The notes beneath the pieces were generated by a model. That model saw only the letters and a list, made by a program, of their open reading frames with translations, was not told the origin of the DNA and searched no databases. A stretch of DNA of 42,700 bases from Lachnospiraceae bacterium (GTDB lineage Bacteria > Bacillota > Clostridia > Lachnospirales > Lachnospiraceae): positions 1 to 42,700 of the forward strand of contig JAFVAL010000012.1 in assembly GCA_017480565.1 (NCBI GenBank), written 5' to 3'. Shown here in pieces: positions 1 through 7,389 of this stretch. Numbering within the stretch: the first letter of the stretch is position 1; each line of letters begins with the position of its first letter. Position numbers and translations under genes: made by a program.

Positions 1-6
1 TAACCC

Positions 7-477
7 TTATTCCTCAGCTTCCACATAAACTTCCAGTTCGCTCGTACAATGCGGGCATCTGGTCGCTGCGATCGCGATCTCGGACTGGCAGTAAGGGCAG
101 GTCTTGGTGGTCGGTGCTTCCGGCTCTGCCGGTGCCTCAGGCTTTCTTAACTTGTTCATCGCCTTGACAATGGAGAATACAACCAGTGCAAGGATAATAA
201 AGTTAATGATTGCGGAGATAAACAGACCATAATTCAAGGTTGCTGCGCCTGCTTCCTGTGCCTCAGCGAGGGTTGCATACTTGCTGCCGTCTAAAGCGAC
301 AAACCAGTTGGAGAAGTCAATGCCGCCGGTCACAAGACTGATGATCGGCATTAAGATGTTGTCGATCAGAGCGGTAACCAGTGCACCGAACGCACCACCG
401 ACGATAACGCCGACAGCCATATCCATCATGTTGCCCTTGACTGCAAACTCTTTAAACTCTGCTAAAAACTTTTTCAT
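7..477 (-). CDS. mscL: Large-conductance mechanosensitive channel with C-terminal zinc ribbon
   Basis: MscL is a homopentameric inner-membrane safety valve that opens under membrane tension on hypo-osmotic shock. The N-terminus FLAEFKEFAVKGNMMDMAVG and the following VIVGGAFG are the classic first helix and pore-lining TM1 (residues about 15-48). TM2 lies at about 84-106. The protein is 156 residues, somewhat longer than the usual 130-140, because the C-terminal helical bundle is followed by a Pro/Ala/Glu linker and a zinc-ribbon-like tail with Cys127/130 and Cys141/144 (CPYC...CPHC). The start is preceded by GGGAGG. It is a single gene with its own promoter. Family assignment is secure; the role of the zinc ribbon is unknown. 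Confidence 0.95.
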   Translation of the reverse strand: MKKFLAEFKEFAVKGNMMDMAVGVIVGGAFGALVTALIDNILMPIISLVTGGIDFSNWFVALDGSKYATLAEAQEAGAATLNYGLFISAIINFIILALVVFSIVKAMNKLRKPEAPAEPEAPTTKTCPYCQSEIAIAATRCPHCTSELEVYVEAEE

Positions 478-509
478 AAACAGAAGTCCTCCCTTCTTAA
501 GATAGGCTT

Positions 510-538
510 ATTTTACCCCAATTCCAAGCAAGGTGCAA
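510..538 (-). promoter_or_regulatory. Candidate sigma-A promoter for mscL
   Basis: On the minus strand there is a -10 TAAAAT (510-515) 17 bases from a weak -35 TTGCAC (533-538). The -35 lies in one arm of an inverted repeat (536-543 with 551-558) that could act as a weak terminator for the upstream SGNH operon. It lacks an immediate T-run, so the terminator role is doubtful. Confidence 0.45.
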
Positions 539-570
539 GGTTTATAGAAAAAACCTTGTGCACTTCCCGA

Positions 571-1365
571 TCAGGAGCGTGCAAACAGCGCTTTCAGATA
601 CGTCTCAAACTTCGGTGTCCACCATTTCAAGTATCCGGCACGGGTCGGATGAATGCCATTTGCCATATAAAGCTTGTAATCATTCTTCGCAACCGCATTC
701 ATCTCCGGGTCATGCCACAGATCGAGAATGCCGATGCCCCACTTCTGCTGCAGCTCGTAGAGGAGCTCGATCATCTTCGCATACTGTTTGCTCCGATACT
801 TCGTGCCGACGTAGAAGATAACCGGGCAGTTCCAGGTATTCTTCGCATAGGCGATCACATATTCCAGTGCGCCCGCCACCGTATGCGTGTCGAAGAATGC
901 CGGCGCCGTGTACTCCGAGACCTCTCCGAGCGGTTTGCGAAGCGTCGCGTCATTGGTTGAGAGCTGGCAGATAAAGGCGTCCGCTTTGAAGTTCGGATCG
1001 ATCGTCTTCAAGCGGGCAATGTAAGAAGCCTTACCGCGCACTTCCTCGTCCACAAGCGTAGTTCCGCTGACCGCCTCTTTGTAAGGGATTACTCCGTCAC
1101 GCTTTTCAAGGAAGTCCACAAACGACTCGCCAAGCGCCGCGGAGCCGTACGTCACCGAGCTTCCGAGGAAAATGATCTGCTTGCCCGTCAACACATTTTC
1201 TCCTTCAAAAGGCGTGTTTTTCACGGAAAAAGCCTCGTCATTTCCCGGCAAGCCCTCGCCGGACGCATGTTTTTTCATCTGGTAGCCCAAGTACGCAAGT
1301 GCACCAGCCATGCTTGCCAGAACACCGCCGCAAATCAACAGGTTTCTCTTCGTCTTCTTTTTCAT
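571..1365 (-). CDS. SGNH/GDSL-family hydrolase, membrane-anchored
   Basis: This is a predicted esterase/acyl hydrolase of the SGNH fold, probably acting outside the membrane on acylated sugars or lipids; the substrate is unknown. An N-terminal segment of about residues 8-28 is a single membrane anchor or uncleaved signal. Block I is IIFLGSSVTYGSA with nucleophile Ser70, block III is QLSTND with Asn138, and block V is NGIHPTRAGY with His239. The residue three before this His is Asn236, where the family usually has Asp, so the triad is Ser-His with an amide in place of the acid. The start follows GGAGG, which sits in the last codons of the upstream DUF3990 gene only 4 bases away, so the two are co-transcribed. 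Confidence 0.85.
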   Translation of the reverse strand: MKKKTKRNLLICGGVLASMAGALAYLGYQMKKHASGEGLPGNDEAFSVKNTPFEGENVLTGKQIIFLGSSVTYGSAALGESFVDFLEKRDGVIPYKEAVSGTTLVDEEVRGKASYIARLKTIDPNFKADAFICQLSTNDATLRKPLGEVSEYTAPAFFDTHTVAGALEYVIAYAKNTWNCPVIFYVGTKYRSKQYAKMIELLYELQQKWGIGILDLWHDPEMNAVAKNDYKLYMANGIHPTRAGYLKWWTPKFETYLKALFARS

Positions 1366-1369
1366 ATCT

Positions 1370-1936
1370 CTACTCCTCCATTAACTCTTCTAACCGCTTC
1401 GCAAACAGCTCCTGAAACGCTTCTTCTTCCTGGGCGACCGTCTCCTGGTATGACGCAATCTCCTCGTGTGCCATCATATCCGCGCCAAGAAATGTAAGCG
1501 CATCCGCCGCTTTCTCGGTCTTGATGACCGTCTGTTCATACGCAGGTCCCAGCAAAAGCAACTCAAGCGCAATCTCCTTCGGAATCATGCCGCTCGTGAT
1601 GATACCCCAGGTGTTGTAGATAGTATCATTTGCGATCGGCCCAATGATCACATCGTAATCCGCATAGAGATCTTCCCTTGCCGCGCGGTTTGCGACGATG
1701 TATTCAAACCACTCCCGGTCACGTGAAAAGCGCTTGATCTTCAGATCTTTCGTCGCGAGCAGATACTTGTTGATATAGACCTGCTCGCCCTTTCGCTCAC
1801 GCGCCCAACGCTTTGAAAACGCTTCCTTGTCGGAGAGATAAAAGCCCTGCCCGAAGTCCGCATTTTTCCTGCCGATCTTAAGATCAGGCCGCTTTATCAC
1901 CTGGTAGCCCGCGTGAAACAGAGAAATGTCCTGCAT
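1370..1936 (-). CDS. DUF3990 family protein (ADP-ribosyltransferase-like fold), without adjacent antitoxin
   Basis: The protein has 188 residues and the DUF3990 hallmarks SLFHAGYQVIKRP, GRKNADFGQGFYLS and DVIIGPIANDTIY. From general knowledge DUF3990 proteins are toxin-like and related in fold to ADP-ribosyltransferases; the activity is not demonstrated here. Its ATG follows AAGGAG. It is divergent from a second DUF3990 gene at 2069 and shares the intergenic promoter region with it, but has no XRE partner of its own: downstream comes an SGNH hydrolase 4 bases away. The C-terminal 40 residues are very Glu-rich and probably helical. It may be a paralogue under control of the neighbouring antitoxin. 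Confidence 0.8.
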   Translation of the reverse strand: MQDISLFHAGYQVIKRPDLKIGRKNADFGQGFYLSDKEAFSKRWARERKGEQVYINKYLLATKDLKIKRFSRDREWFEYIVANRAAREDLYADYDVIIGPIANDTIYNTWGIITSGMIPKEIALELLLLGPAYEQTVIKTEKAADALTFLGADMMAHEEIASYQETVAQEEEAFQELFAKRLEELMEE

Positions 1937-1981
1937 CGCAAACTCTCCTTTTCTTGATCATCGTCCCTCCCAGCCTCTTTT

Positions 1982-2010
1982 ATTTTACACGCAAATCTAT
2001 CATTTGAAAA
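1982..2010 (-). promoter_or_regulatory. Promoter of the minus-strand DUF3990 gene
   Basis: The minus strand reads TTTTCA (2005-2010), a 17-base spacer, then TAAAAT (1982-1987). It lies back to back with the plus-strand promoter at 2018-2047; the two -35 boxes are only 7 bases apart. Confidence 0.55.
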
Positions 2011-2017
2011 GAACAAG

Positions 2018-2047
2018 TTGACAGGTGTATCGCTACAGCGATATAAT
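2018..2047 (+). promoter_or_regulatory. Consensus sigma-A promoter of the DUF3990/XRE pair, with palindromic operator
   Basis: There is a perfect TTGACA at 2018-2023 and a perfect TATAAT at 2042-2047 with an 18-base spacer. Inside it lies a perfect 16-base palindrome, TATCGCT-AC-AGCGATA (2028-2043), that overlaps the spacer and the start of the -10. This is the expected position and form of an operator for the XRE protein encoded at 2718-3362. Confidence 0.85.
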
Positions 2048-2068
2048 CAAACAAAAGGAGGTGACCAC

Positions 2069-2740
2069 ATGCTTTTATATCATGGTTCTGATCACATCGT
2101 CGAAGCGCCACGTCAAGGCGGGGGCAAGCGCACTAACGATTATGGTTATGGATTTTACATGACAGAGCATCTGGAACTTGCGAAGGAATGGGCATGTGCT
2201 AAGGGAACGGACGGATTTGCGAATATCTATGAGATCAATCTGACAGGGCTTCGCATTTTGCGTCTGAATGATCCTATGTACAGCATTTTGAATTGGCTTG
2301 CTGTCCTTGCCAGGTATCGCACGTATTGGCAGAATGGAAGTATTGCCGAAGAGGCGAAGAACTATCTGCAGCAACATTATTTCGTTGATCCCGATGCCTA
2401 TGATGTCGTCATCGGTTACCGGGCTGATGATTCTTACTTCACCTTTGCCCAGGATTTTGTCGCAGGGGTGATATCTGTTGAAAAGCTAAAAGAGGCAATG
2501 CATTTGGGAAAGCTTGGAGAACAAGTTGTCGTAAAAAGCCAAGCCGCCTTTGAACGGCTGCAGTTTCAAGGTGCGGAAGTAGCCGAGGCATCCATTTACT
2601 ATGAGAAGAAGGTGTCAAGAGACCAGGAAGCAAGGCGGCAGTATCGATTGTCAGTACGAAACTCACACCCGAGCGAAGAACTATACATGCTCGACATTAT
2701 GAGAGAAGGAATTACCAATGAAGATCCACGCTTACGATGA
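2069..2740 (+). CDS. DUF3990 family protein, toxin-like partner of an XRE protein
   Basis: The protein starts MLLYHGSDHIVEAP and has GGGKRTNDYGYGFYMT and YDVVIGYRADDSYF, the conserved blocks of DUF3990. These resemble the NAD-binding core motifs of ADP-ribosyltransferase-like toxins, which is inference. The ATG at 2069 is chosen over an in-frame start at 2018 because AAAGGAGG precedes it and because 2018 lies inside the promoter. The 3' end overlaps the start of the XRE gene by 23 bases, which suggests translational coupling, as in type II toxin-antitoxin operons. The protein has about 223 residues and a polar C-terminal tail. Confidence 0.85.
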   Translation: MLLYHGSDHIVEAPRQGGGKRTNDYGYGFYMTEHLELAKEWACAKGTDGFANIYEINLTGLRILRLNDPMYSILNWLAVLARYRTYWQNGSIAEEAKNYLQQHYFVDPDAYDVVIGYRADDSYFTFAQDFVAGVISVEKLKEAMHLGKLGEQVVVKSQAAFERLQFQGAEVAEASIYYEKKVSRDQEARRQYRLSVRNSHPSEELYMLDIMREGITNEDPRLR

Positions 2741-3362
2741 ATTATATCTGGCAAATGCGCAGAATGTTCTCGGCCATGCCTTGGACTTTGCCATCATGAC
2801 ACTGGAGCTTTCACCGGAAGCATTTGAACAAGCCTTTGTGGTCTCACACGCCTCAAAGCAATTTGGGCAAGGAAATCCTGCCTATGTGGCTGGTTTGACA
2901 GGTTGTGAATTTGCCAGAGAGGTTTTGGCCGAAGTGCACTTTTCATATGAAGACGCTGAAGATGTGATGTACCTGGATAAATCACCAGAATATTGGGCTG
3001 GTTGGGCGCTTGCCTATTATCAGTGGGAGTGTGGACTGCCTTTTTCAGAGATCCTCTCGAGCGTTTCTTTTTCGGAATTGATCGAGATGTATCCCCTCTA
3101 TCACGAGATGGACTTGTCGCACTTTGTGGAGGAAATGTATGCCCGACACCTACAGCTGATCCCACAAACCAGGCTTTCCAAGCTTCGAAAGAACGCGGGC
3201 CTTTCTCAATCACAGCTTGCAAAACTATCAGGCGTTTCACTCAGGCAAATCCAGCTCTTTGAACAGAGACAACGTGAGATCAACAAGGCCTCTGCTTTCA
3301 CTCTCCTCCAACTAAGTAAGGCCCTCCACTGTCACATGGAGGACCTCCTCGAATTCATTTGA
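2718..3362 (+). CDS. XRE-family HTH protein, putative antitoxin to DUF3990
   Basis: Residues about 152-212 form a canonical HTH_3 (LSKLRKNAGLSQSQLAKLSGVS then LRQIQLFEQRQREINKAS, abbreviated here). The N-terminal 140 residues are an acidic, mostly helical domain that I cannot name and that probably binds the DUF3990 partner. The start ATG follows AAGGA and lies inside the toxin gene. The pair shares one consensus promoter with a palindrome, which suggests autoregulation. The antitoxin role is inferred from order, overlap and domain type. Confidence 0.8.
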   Translation: MKIHAYDELYLANAQNVLGHALDFAIMTLELSPEAFEQAFVVSHASKQFGQGNPAYVAGLTGCEFAREVLAEVHFSYEDAEDVMYLDKSPEYWAGWALAYYQWECGLPFSEILSSVSFSELIEMYPLYHEMDLSHFVEEMYARHLQLIPQTRLSKLRKNAGLSQSQLAKLSGVSLRQIQLFEQRQREINKASAFTLLQLSKALHCHMEDLLEFI

Positions 3363-3368
3363 TCTCAT

Positions 3369-4241
3369 TTATCTTAATCTGTAGCAGGTGATGTACTCGC
3401 AAGGCTCATCATAGACCAACTGCTTGCAGCCGAGCACTCTCTTTACCTTCAGTGAAGCAAGGCCAGCGCCGACATTTCCGAAGGTCGGCCAATCTTCCCA
3501 GGTCGGCTCAAACCACTCGATGGTACCGTCGCAGAACGTGATCTCCGGCTTGCGGATCGGGTACGGATAGTCATCCGGTTTCACCCATTTCGGTAAAATG
3601 GTCGGGTAAGCGATCGACGGTGTCGTAAAGTTGTGGAACGGATCCTCGCCGTACTCCATCACGCCCGGGATGTATTTATAATGCATCTTGCCTGCGGAAC
3701 GCACCTCATTGTGAATCAAGGTCTGCAGATCCTGCGCCGGTTTGCTGGTATCGAGCGTCAGCTTCATGAACTGGAAGTTCCAAGCGCTCGCCAATGCGAT
3801 GTACTTGTTGTCGTTGTGCTGAATTGGCGGAATGTCGCAGTAAATCTTGCTGTAGCCCATCGTGTCACGGCCGCCGATGATCGGATCGGTATGATTCTCG
3901 AACATCACAAGCACAAGATCACCGTCTAAGTCATCTCTTTCGCCCTTAAAATGCACCGGCACGTTGACATTGATCAGATTGTAGGTCTTGCCGTTGAGCC
4001 AGCCAAGGTTCGTGAACTCGCAGACCGAAACGTTAACGAACGGATCATTTAACGTGTAACAGTCCGGAATCATCTTCTCCAGCACCTCACGGTCCGTCTC
4101 ATACGTAATGCTGGCAACGTTGACAACGCCCGGCTGGAAATGATCGGTCATGTCCTTTCCGCCCGGCTGCTGCTGCATCCAGGTCGGTCCAAAGAATACA
4201 GGCATCACATACGCTTTGTTGGGGTCAAAAATCAGTGACAT
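3369..4241 (-). CDS. Acetoacetate decarboxylase superfamily protein
   Basis: The 290-residue protein has the ADC-superfamily pattern: an N-terminal strand region, FENHTDPIIGGRDTMGYSKIY (in two parts: residues 115-125 and 124-135) and the later CDGTIEWFEPTWEDWP segment. Lys132 in MGYSKIY aligns with the Schiff-base lysine region, but the adjacent second lysine of solventogenic acetoacetate decarboxylase (PKK) is Ile here. The protein is therefore probably another beta-keto acid or enol-active member of the superfamily, not the acetone-forming enzyme. The start at 4241 is set by a strong GGAGG; an in-frame upstream start at 4277 has no ribosome site. No CoA-transferase or alcohol dehydrogenase genes are nearby. 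Confidence 0.75.
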   Translation of the reverse strand: MSLIFDPNKAYVMPVFFGPTWMQQQPGGKDMTDHFQPGVVNVASITYETDREVLEKMIPDCYTLNDPFVNVSVCEFTNLGWLNGKTYNLINVNVPVHFKGERDDLDGDLVLVMFENHTDPIIGGRDTMGYSKIYCDIPPIQHNDNKYIALASAWNFQFMKLTLDTSKPAQDLQTLIHNEVRSAGKMHYKYIPGVMEYGEDPFHNFTTPSIAYPTILPKWVKPDDYPYPIRKPEITFCDGTIEWFEPTWEDWPTFGNVGAGLASLKVKRVLGCKQLVYDEPCEYITCYRLR

Positions 4242-4292
4242 ATCTTTTACCTCCTTCACATAATGAAATTGTGTCACGTCGTTGTTGCTTTT

Positions 4293-4298
4293 ATTATA
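4293..4298 (-). promoter_or_regulatory. Candidate -10 element for the ADC-like gene
   Basis: A perfect TATAAT lies on the minus strand about 50 bases before the start, without a recognisable -35 hexamer 16-18 bases upstream. The gene could depend on an activator. Confidence 0.35.
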
Positions 4299-4318
4299 CT
4301 ACAAATGAACAGAAATGA

Positions 4319-4350
4319 AGCGGGAAAATCTAAAAAACTTTCCCGCTTTT
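4319..4350 (-). terminator. Stem-loop after the lipase gene
   Basis: AGCGGGAAA (4319-4327) pairs perfectly with TTTCCCGCT (4339-4347) around a short A-rich loop. It starts a few bases beyond the lipase stop at 4354, and T-rich sequence follows on both strands. Confidence 0.7.
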
Positions 4351-4353
4351 GTC

Positions 4354-5166
4354 TTAGAATCCTCTGTTTTTCAAGTCGGAGACGATTTCCACATATACAT
4401 TGCAAATGTCTGAGACACCCTTCCCGGCCTTCTTTGTCAGTGCACTTCTTCTCAGATCGATCGCATCCAGATGCGAGATCCCGCGAAATGCATTTCCGGA
4501 AAGGATGTGCTGCTCCTCGCCCCAGAGCGCAGATGCGACCGAAACCAGGCCATCGTTCGGCCCCTCCAGGCGGTTCACCACCCAGTTTGCAGTCGACAGA
4601 TTGATATCGGAAAACGGATGCTTCATCACGCAGGCATAGCTCTGGTAGAAAATACCCGGCATGTCCGGATTCTGCTCGTTAAACTCCGTCATCTTCTGCG
4701 TCGTAAATCCCTCGCACAGCTTTAGAAAATCCGGCTTTTTGTCCCCGACCACGCGAATCCAGTTGTTGATGGCAAATGCAGCGAGATTCCAGTAAGTTTT
4801 GGGAATCACGCCTAGCATATCGATCGTCTTCGACCCGCGATGCGGCGTCGCAATCGTTGTGATGCTTGCAATCTTGTCCGCATAGCCAAGCGAAGAAGCG
4901 ACTTTGCGAATGTCCAAACCACCCTTGGAATGCGCGATCACGTTGACCTTCTCACAGCCACTCTCCGCCAAAATCTCGTCGATTCGCTTTGCAATCGCCT
5001 CCGCGTTGGTATCAATGCTTCCCCAGCAGTCCTGCAGCCCATAATAAAGCTTCGCACCATGCGCCTCCAGCACACCGGGAATCCGCCCCCAGTAGACCGG
5101 CCATTTCAAATCACGAAAGCCAGCCCCGTGGATCAACACAATTGGATACTTTGTGTTACAGTTCAT
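4354..5166 (-). CDS. Alpha/beta-hydrolase, family I-like lipase
   Basis: The 270-residue protein starts with YPIVLIHGAGF, the oxyanion-loop motif of triacylglycerol lipases. The nucleophile elbow is AHSKGG with Ser80. The acid is probably Asp205 in GPNDGLVS and the base His232 in ISHLDAID, giving a complete triad in the expected order. TIATPHRGS (about 105-112) is also typical of this lipase group. No signal peptide is seen, so the enzyme is either cytoplasmic or exported in another way. It stands alone between the ADC-like gene and the AbiE operon and ends in a stem-loop. The substrate is unknown. Confidence 0.85.
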   Translation of the reverse strand: MNCNTKYPIVLIHGAGFRDLKWPVYWGRIPGVLEAHGAKLYYGLQDCWGSIDTNAEAIAKRIDEILAESGCEKVNVIAHSKGGLDIRKVASSLGYADKIASITTIATPHRGSKTIDMLGVIPKTYWNLAAFAINNWIRVVGDKKPDFLKLCEGFTTQKMTEFNEQNPDMPGIFYQSYACVMKHPFSDINLSTANWVVNRLEGPNDGLVSVASALWGEEQHILSGNAFRGISHLDAIDLRRSALTKKAGKGVSDICNVYVEIVSDLKNRGF

Positions 5167-5224
5167 TTGTCTTATCCTTCTTTGTCACAACAATGGTTAT
5201 CCGTTTCATTGTTCGATTACTCTT

Positions 5225-6028
5225 CTACTGCAAGGTCTCAATATAGGCAATGAGTTTGTCTATGACCGCAGAAGTATCCATTTCAAGCCAATTCTTCTTG
5301 GATTTGGAAAGGCGATTTCTATATTGCTCAGAGGCAAATGTACTTCTTATTCTTCTCCGAATATCGTCCAAATCTTTTTCTCTCATTCCAGGATCACTAA
5401 AGATATAGGTATTTAGGCAGATCTTAAGACTATCTCGATTTAACAAATTCGATAAATAACACATATCAAAGATATCTTTATATCTTGTGGAGTTCGGACC
5501 AAATTTCAACAGTGATCTCAGTTTCTCGGTAAACATCTGCTCTTTGGAATTAATAAGCAGGTTAGCTCCTTCATCAAAACAGGCAATATCAAAGCAATAT
5601 TCTTCCTGTTTAATAGAGAAGTTTTTATGCACACCCAAGTCAATCTTACTTTCGATAGAATCTCCACTATCATCTGTTATTTCTATATACACACGCTTGC
5701 CATGATAGTCCTGTTGCTTCAATTCAGTGATCTCACCGATTTGATTGAAATAAACACCCTCAAGACAATTTAATTTCTCAATAAACTGCCGAATGGCTTC
5801 ATCACTGAGCGAATACCGGATAAAATCAATATCCATATCCTGCGTTGCTCTTCGTGAGTTATGGGAAATGCTACGCATTACCACTCCACCTTTGATCGTA
5901 GCATTTTGGCTAAGCGCACTGTCAGATAATGCCTTAAGAACAAGATCCTGACAGACCTTTGCCTCGGCATTTTCATCCATGTATCCTTCTGCATTAGCCT
6001 GCCGAATCATTTCTCGGATCGTCGCCAT
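5225..6028 (-). CDS. abiEii: AbiEii/AbiGii family nucleotidyltransferase toxin
   Basis: This is the toxin of a type IV-like AbiE module. AbiEii proteins are nucleotidyltransferase-fold enzymes that halt growth and can abort phage infection. Motif I is IKGGVVMRSI at about residue 45; motif II is TQDMDIDF with the DxD metal-binding acidic residues; SKIDLG and KEQMFTEKLRSLLKF...RYKDIFDM are the further conserved blocks. At 267 residues it is a typical length. The ATG overlaps the stop of the antitoxin gene by one base (TAATG), so translation is coupled. Its base composition is clearly more AT-rich than the flanking metabolic genes, which suggests acquisition by transfer. Confidence 0.88.
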   Translation of the reverse strand: MATIREMIRQANAEGYMDENAEAKVCQDLVLKALSDSALSQNATIKGGVVMRSISHNSRRATQDMDIDFIRYSLSDEAIRQFIEKLNCLEGVYFNQIGEITELKQQDYHGKRVYIEITDDSGDSIESKIDLGVHKNFSIKQEEYCFDIACFDEGANLLINSKEQMFTEKLRSLLKFGPNSTRYKDIFDMCYLSNLLNRDSLKICLNTYIFSDPGMREKDLDDIRRRIRSTFASEQYRNRLSKSKKNWLEMDTSAVIDKLIAYIETLQ

Positions 6029-6570
6029 TAAAACACCTCCGCATCCAATGCTTCACTGATCATTTTTGATTTAGGAAATGTCGCTGCATATTCCTGTATG
6101 CGTTCGATATCAAGCTGATAAATCCTGTCTCGATAATTCCTAAGAATTTCCTTATAGTAATCAAAAGGCAACTTATTTTTGTAACGAAGGAGCTCGATAA
6201 GCATCCTCTCCCTGTCATAGATTTTGAACGATGCGTCTCTGCGAGTCATCGAGATAACACCTATATTCAAAATCTCCGAATTAATATAATATTGGCAAAT
6301 GCGATGATCGCCGAGATTAATGGAATGCTTCTCTGTCGCAATATGGTATTCATCAGGAATTACATCTGTTAACCCATGATAATAAAATGCGCTGTCCATC
6401 GTAAAGATTGCCTTTGGATACTTTGCAGAAATAACCGCAAGTGTTGATACATCTGGTGTATCCGAGTAGATTCCTTTTTCGATTTGAAACAGTTTACATT
6501 CTATTATTTGTTTTTTTATCTGATAATCTGATCCCCATCGCTCCTGGCATTCTTTATATGTATAAAGCAT
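6028..6570 (-). CDS. abiEi: AbiEi-type antitoxin/regulator
   Basis: This 180-residue protein precedes AbiEii and matches the AbiEi antitoxin type: an N-terminal winged-helix-like region (about 1-60, with FQIEKGIYSD) and a C-terminal domain with ISMTRRDASFKIYDRERML, a typical block of these transcriptional autoregulators. The ATG at 6570 is chosen because GAGAGGG precedes it; a GTG five codons earlier lies in front of that site. It probably represses the operon by binding the inverted repeat at 6595-6629. Confidence 0.85.
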   Translation of the reverse strand: MLYTYKECQERWGSDYQIKKQIIECKLFQIEKGIYSDTPDVSTLAVISAKYPKAIFTMDSAFYYHGLTDVIPDEYHIATEKHSINLGDHRICQYYINSEILNIGVISMTRRDASFKIYDRERMLIELLRYKNKLPFDYYKEILRNYRDRIYQLDIERIQEYAATFPKSKMISEALDAEVF

Positions 6571-6594
6571 GACAAACCCTCTCACGATTTTTGT

Positions 6595-6629
6595 AAATAT
6601 AGGCTAAATCTATGTTTTCGCCTATATTT
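6595..6629 (-). promoter_or_regulatory. Inverted repeat operator of the AbiE operon
   Basis: AAATATAGGC (6595-6604) and GCCTATATTT (6620-6629) are perfect 10-base inverted repeats 15 bases apart. They lie between the -10 box and the ribosome site, where bound AbiEi would block transcription. Confidence 0.75.
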
Positions 6630-6635
6630 GCTTTG

Positions 6636-6664
6636 ATTATAGACTTCGCCAGGTACTTTGTCAA
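6636..6664 (-). promoter_or_regulatory. Consensus sigma-A promoter of the AbiE operon
   Basis: On the minus strand there is TTGACA (6659-6664), a 17-base spacer and TATAAT (6636-6641): both hexamers match the consensus exactly. Confidence 0.9.
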
Positions 6665-6690
6665 GAATTCAAATGCGTAACGCGATTGTC

Positions 6691-7359
6691 TCACCCAATC
6701 TCCCAGACAACAGTCACAGTATCCGACACTTCCACATCGTCCGGGCTGATATTCATGTCGTAGCTTGCGCTCGCCATCTTCGCATTCCCATAGCCCGTGC
6801 TCATGGAGCGAAACATCGGTGTCACCTCAAAATTCAGCTCGTCCCACGAATAATCGATGGTCAGGATCTCCTTAAGAACAATACCTGCTGCCGCAGCCAG
6901 CACCTTCGCTTTCTGCGCGGCATCTTCCACCGCACGGCCAAGGAGCTCATTTTTCGCCTTCTCTTGATCTTTCACAAAGTAGCTTAACTGCAGCTCAGGC
7001 TCCACAGACGAATGTCCCAGCGCATACAACGTTCTTCCAAGCAAATCCGAATCCGACGCAAACTCAAGCTTGAGCACATGACGGAACACATATCCCACAA
7101 ACTTCTGTCTATAGTTGTGATTCTCATCCGTGTAGCTCTCGTACTGCGGATCTACATCAAACGAAAGCGTCTTCATGCTCTCTCTGGCAAATCCCAACGC
7201 TTCCAGCACATCTTTTAGCTTCTCTGTGTCTTCTGAAGAGTGCCGCAGCACCTCTCCATATTCTGCAAATTTCCCCGTTACCGTCAACGTCAGACGCGTC
7301 ATATCAGGCGTCAGCCTAAGACTTCCCTTGCCTGTCACGCGTAATGTTCTTTTCTCCAT
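6691..7359 (-). CDS. SIMPL domain protein (DUF541)
   Basis: The 222-residue protein begins RTLRVTGKGSLRLTPDMTRL and has the repeated strand pattern of SIMPL domains, including FDVDPQYESY, YVFRHVLKLEF and the C-terminal SPDDVEVSDTVTVVWEI. Family members occur in the periplasm or cytoplasm and their biochemical role is poorly known. No signal peptide is seen here. The start follows GGAGG with good spacing. The stop of the upstream deoxyribosyltransferase-like gene lies 30 bases before, so it is the last gene of the AAA-DUF4298-NDT-SIMPL transcript. Confidence 0.85.
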   Translation of the reverse strand: MEKRTLRVTGKGSLRLTPDMTRLTLTVTGKFAEYGEVLRHSSEDTEKLKDVLEALGFARESMKTLSFDVDPQYESYTDENHNYRQKFVGYVFRHVLKLEFASDSDLLGRTLYALGHSSVEPELQLSYFVKDQEKAKNELLGRAVEDAAQKAKVLAAAAGIVLKEILTIDYSWDELNFEVTPMFRSMSTGYGNAKMASASYDMNISPDDVEVSDTVTVVWEIG

Positions 7360-7389
7360 GTATGTATCCTCCGTTCTTTGAATCTATTA

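Noticed and set aside
3320-3346. Hairpin in the end of the XRE gene as a terminator
   Set aside because: It lies within coding sequence, has a mismatch and is not followed by T.
3369-4241. Genuine acetone-forming acetoacetate decarboxylase
   Set aside because: The adjacent lysine pair is missing and no CoA-transferase genes lie nearby.
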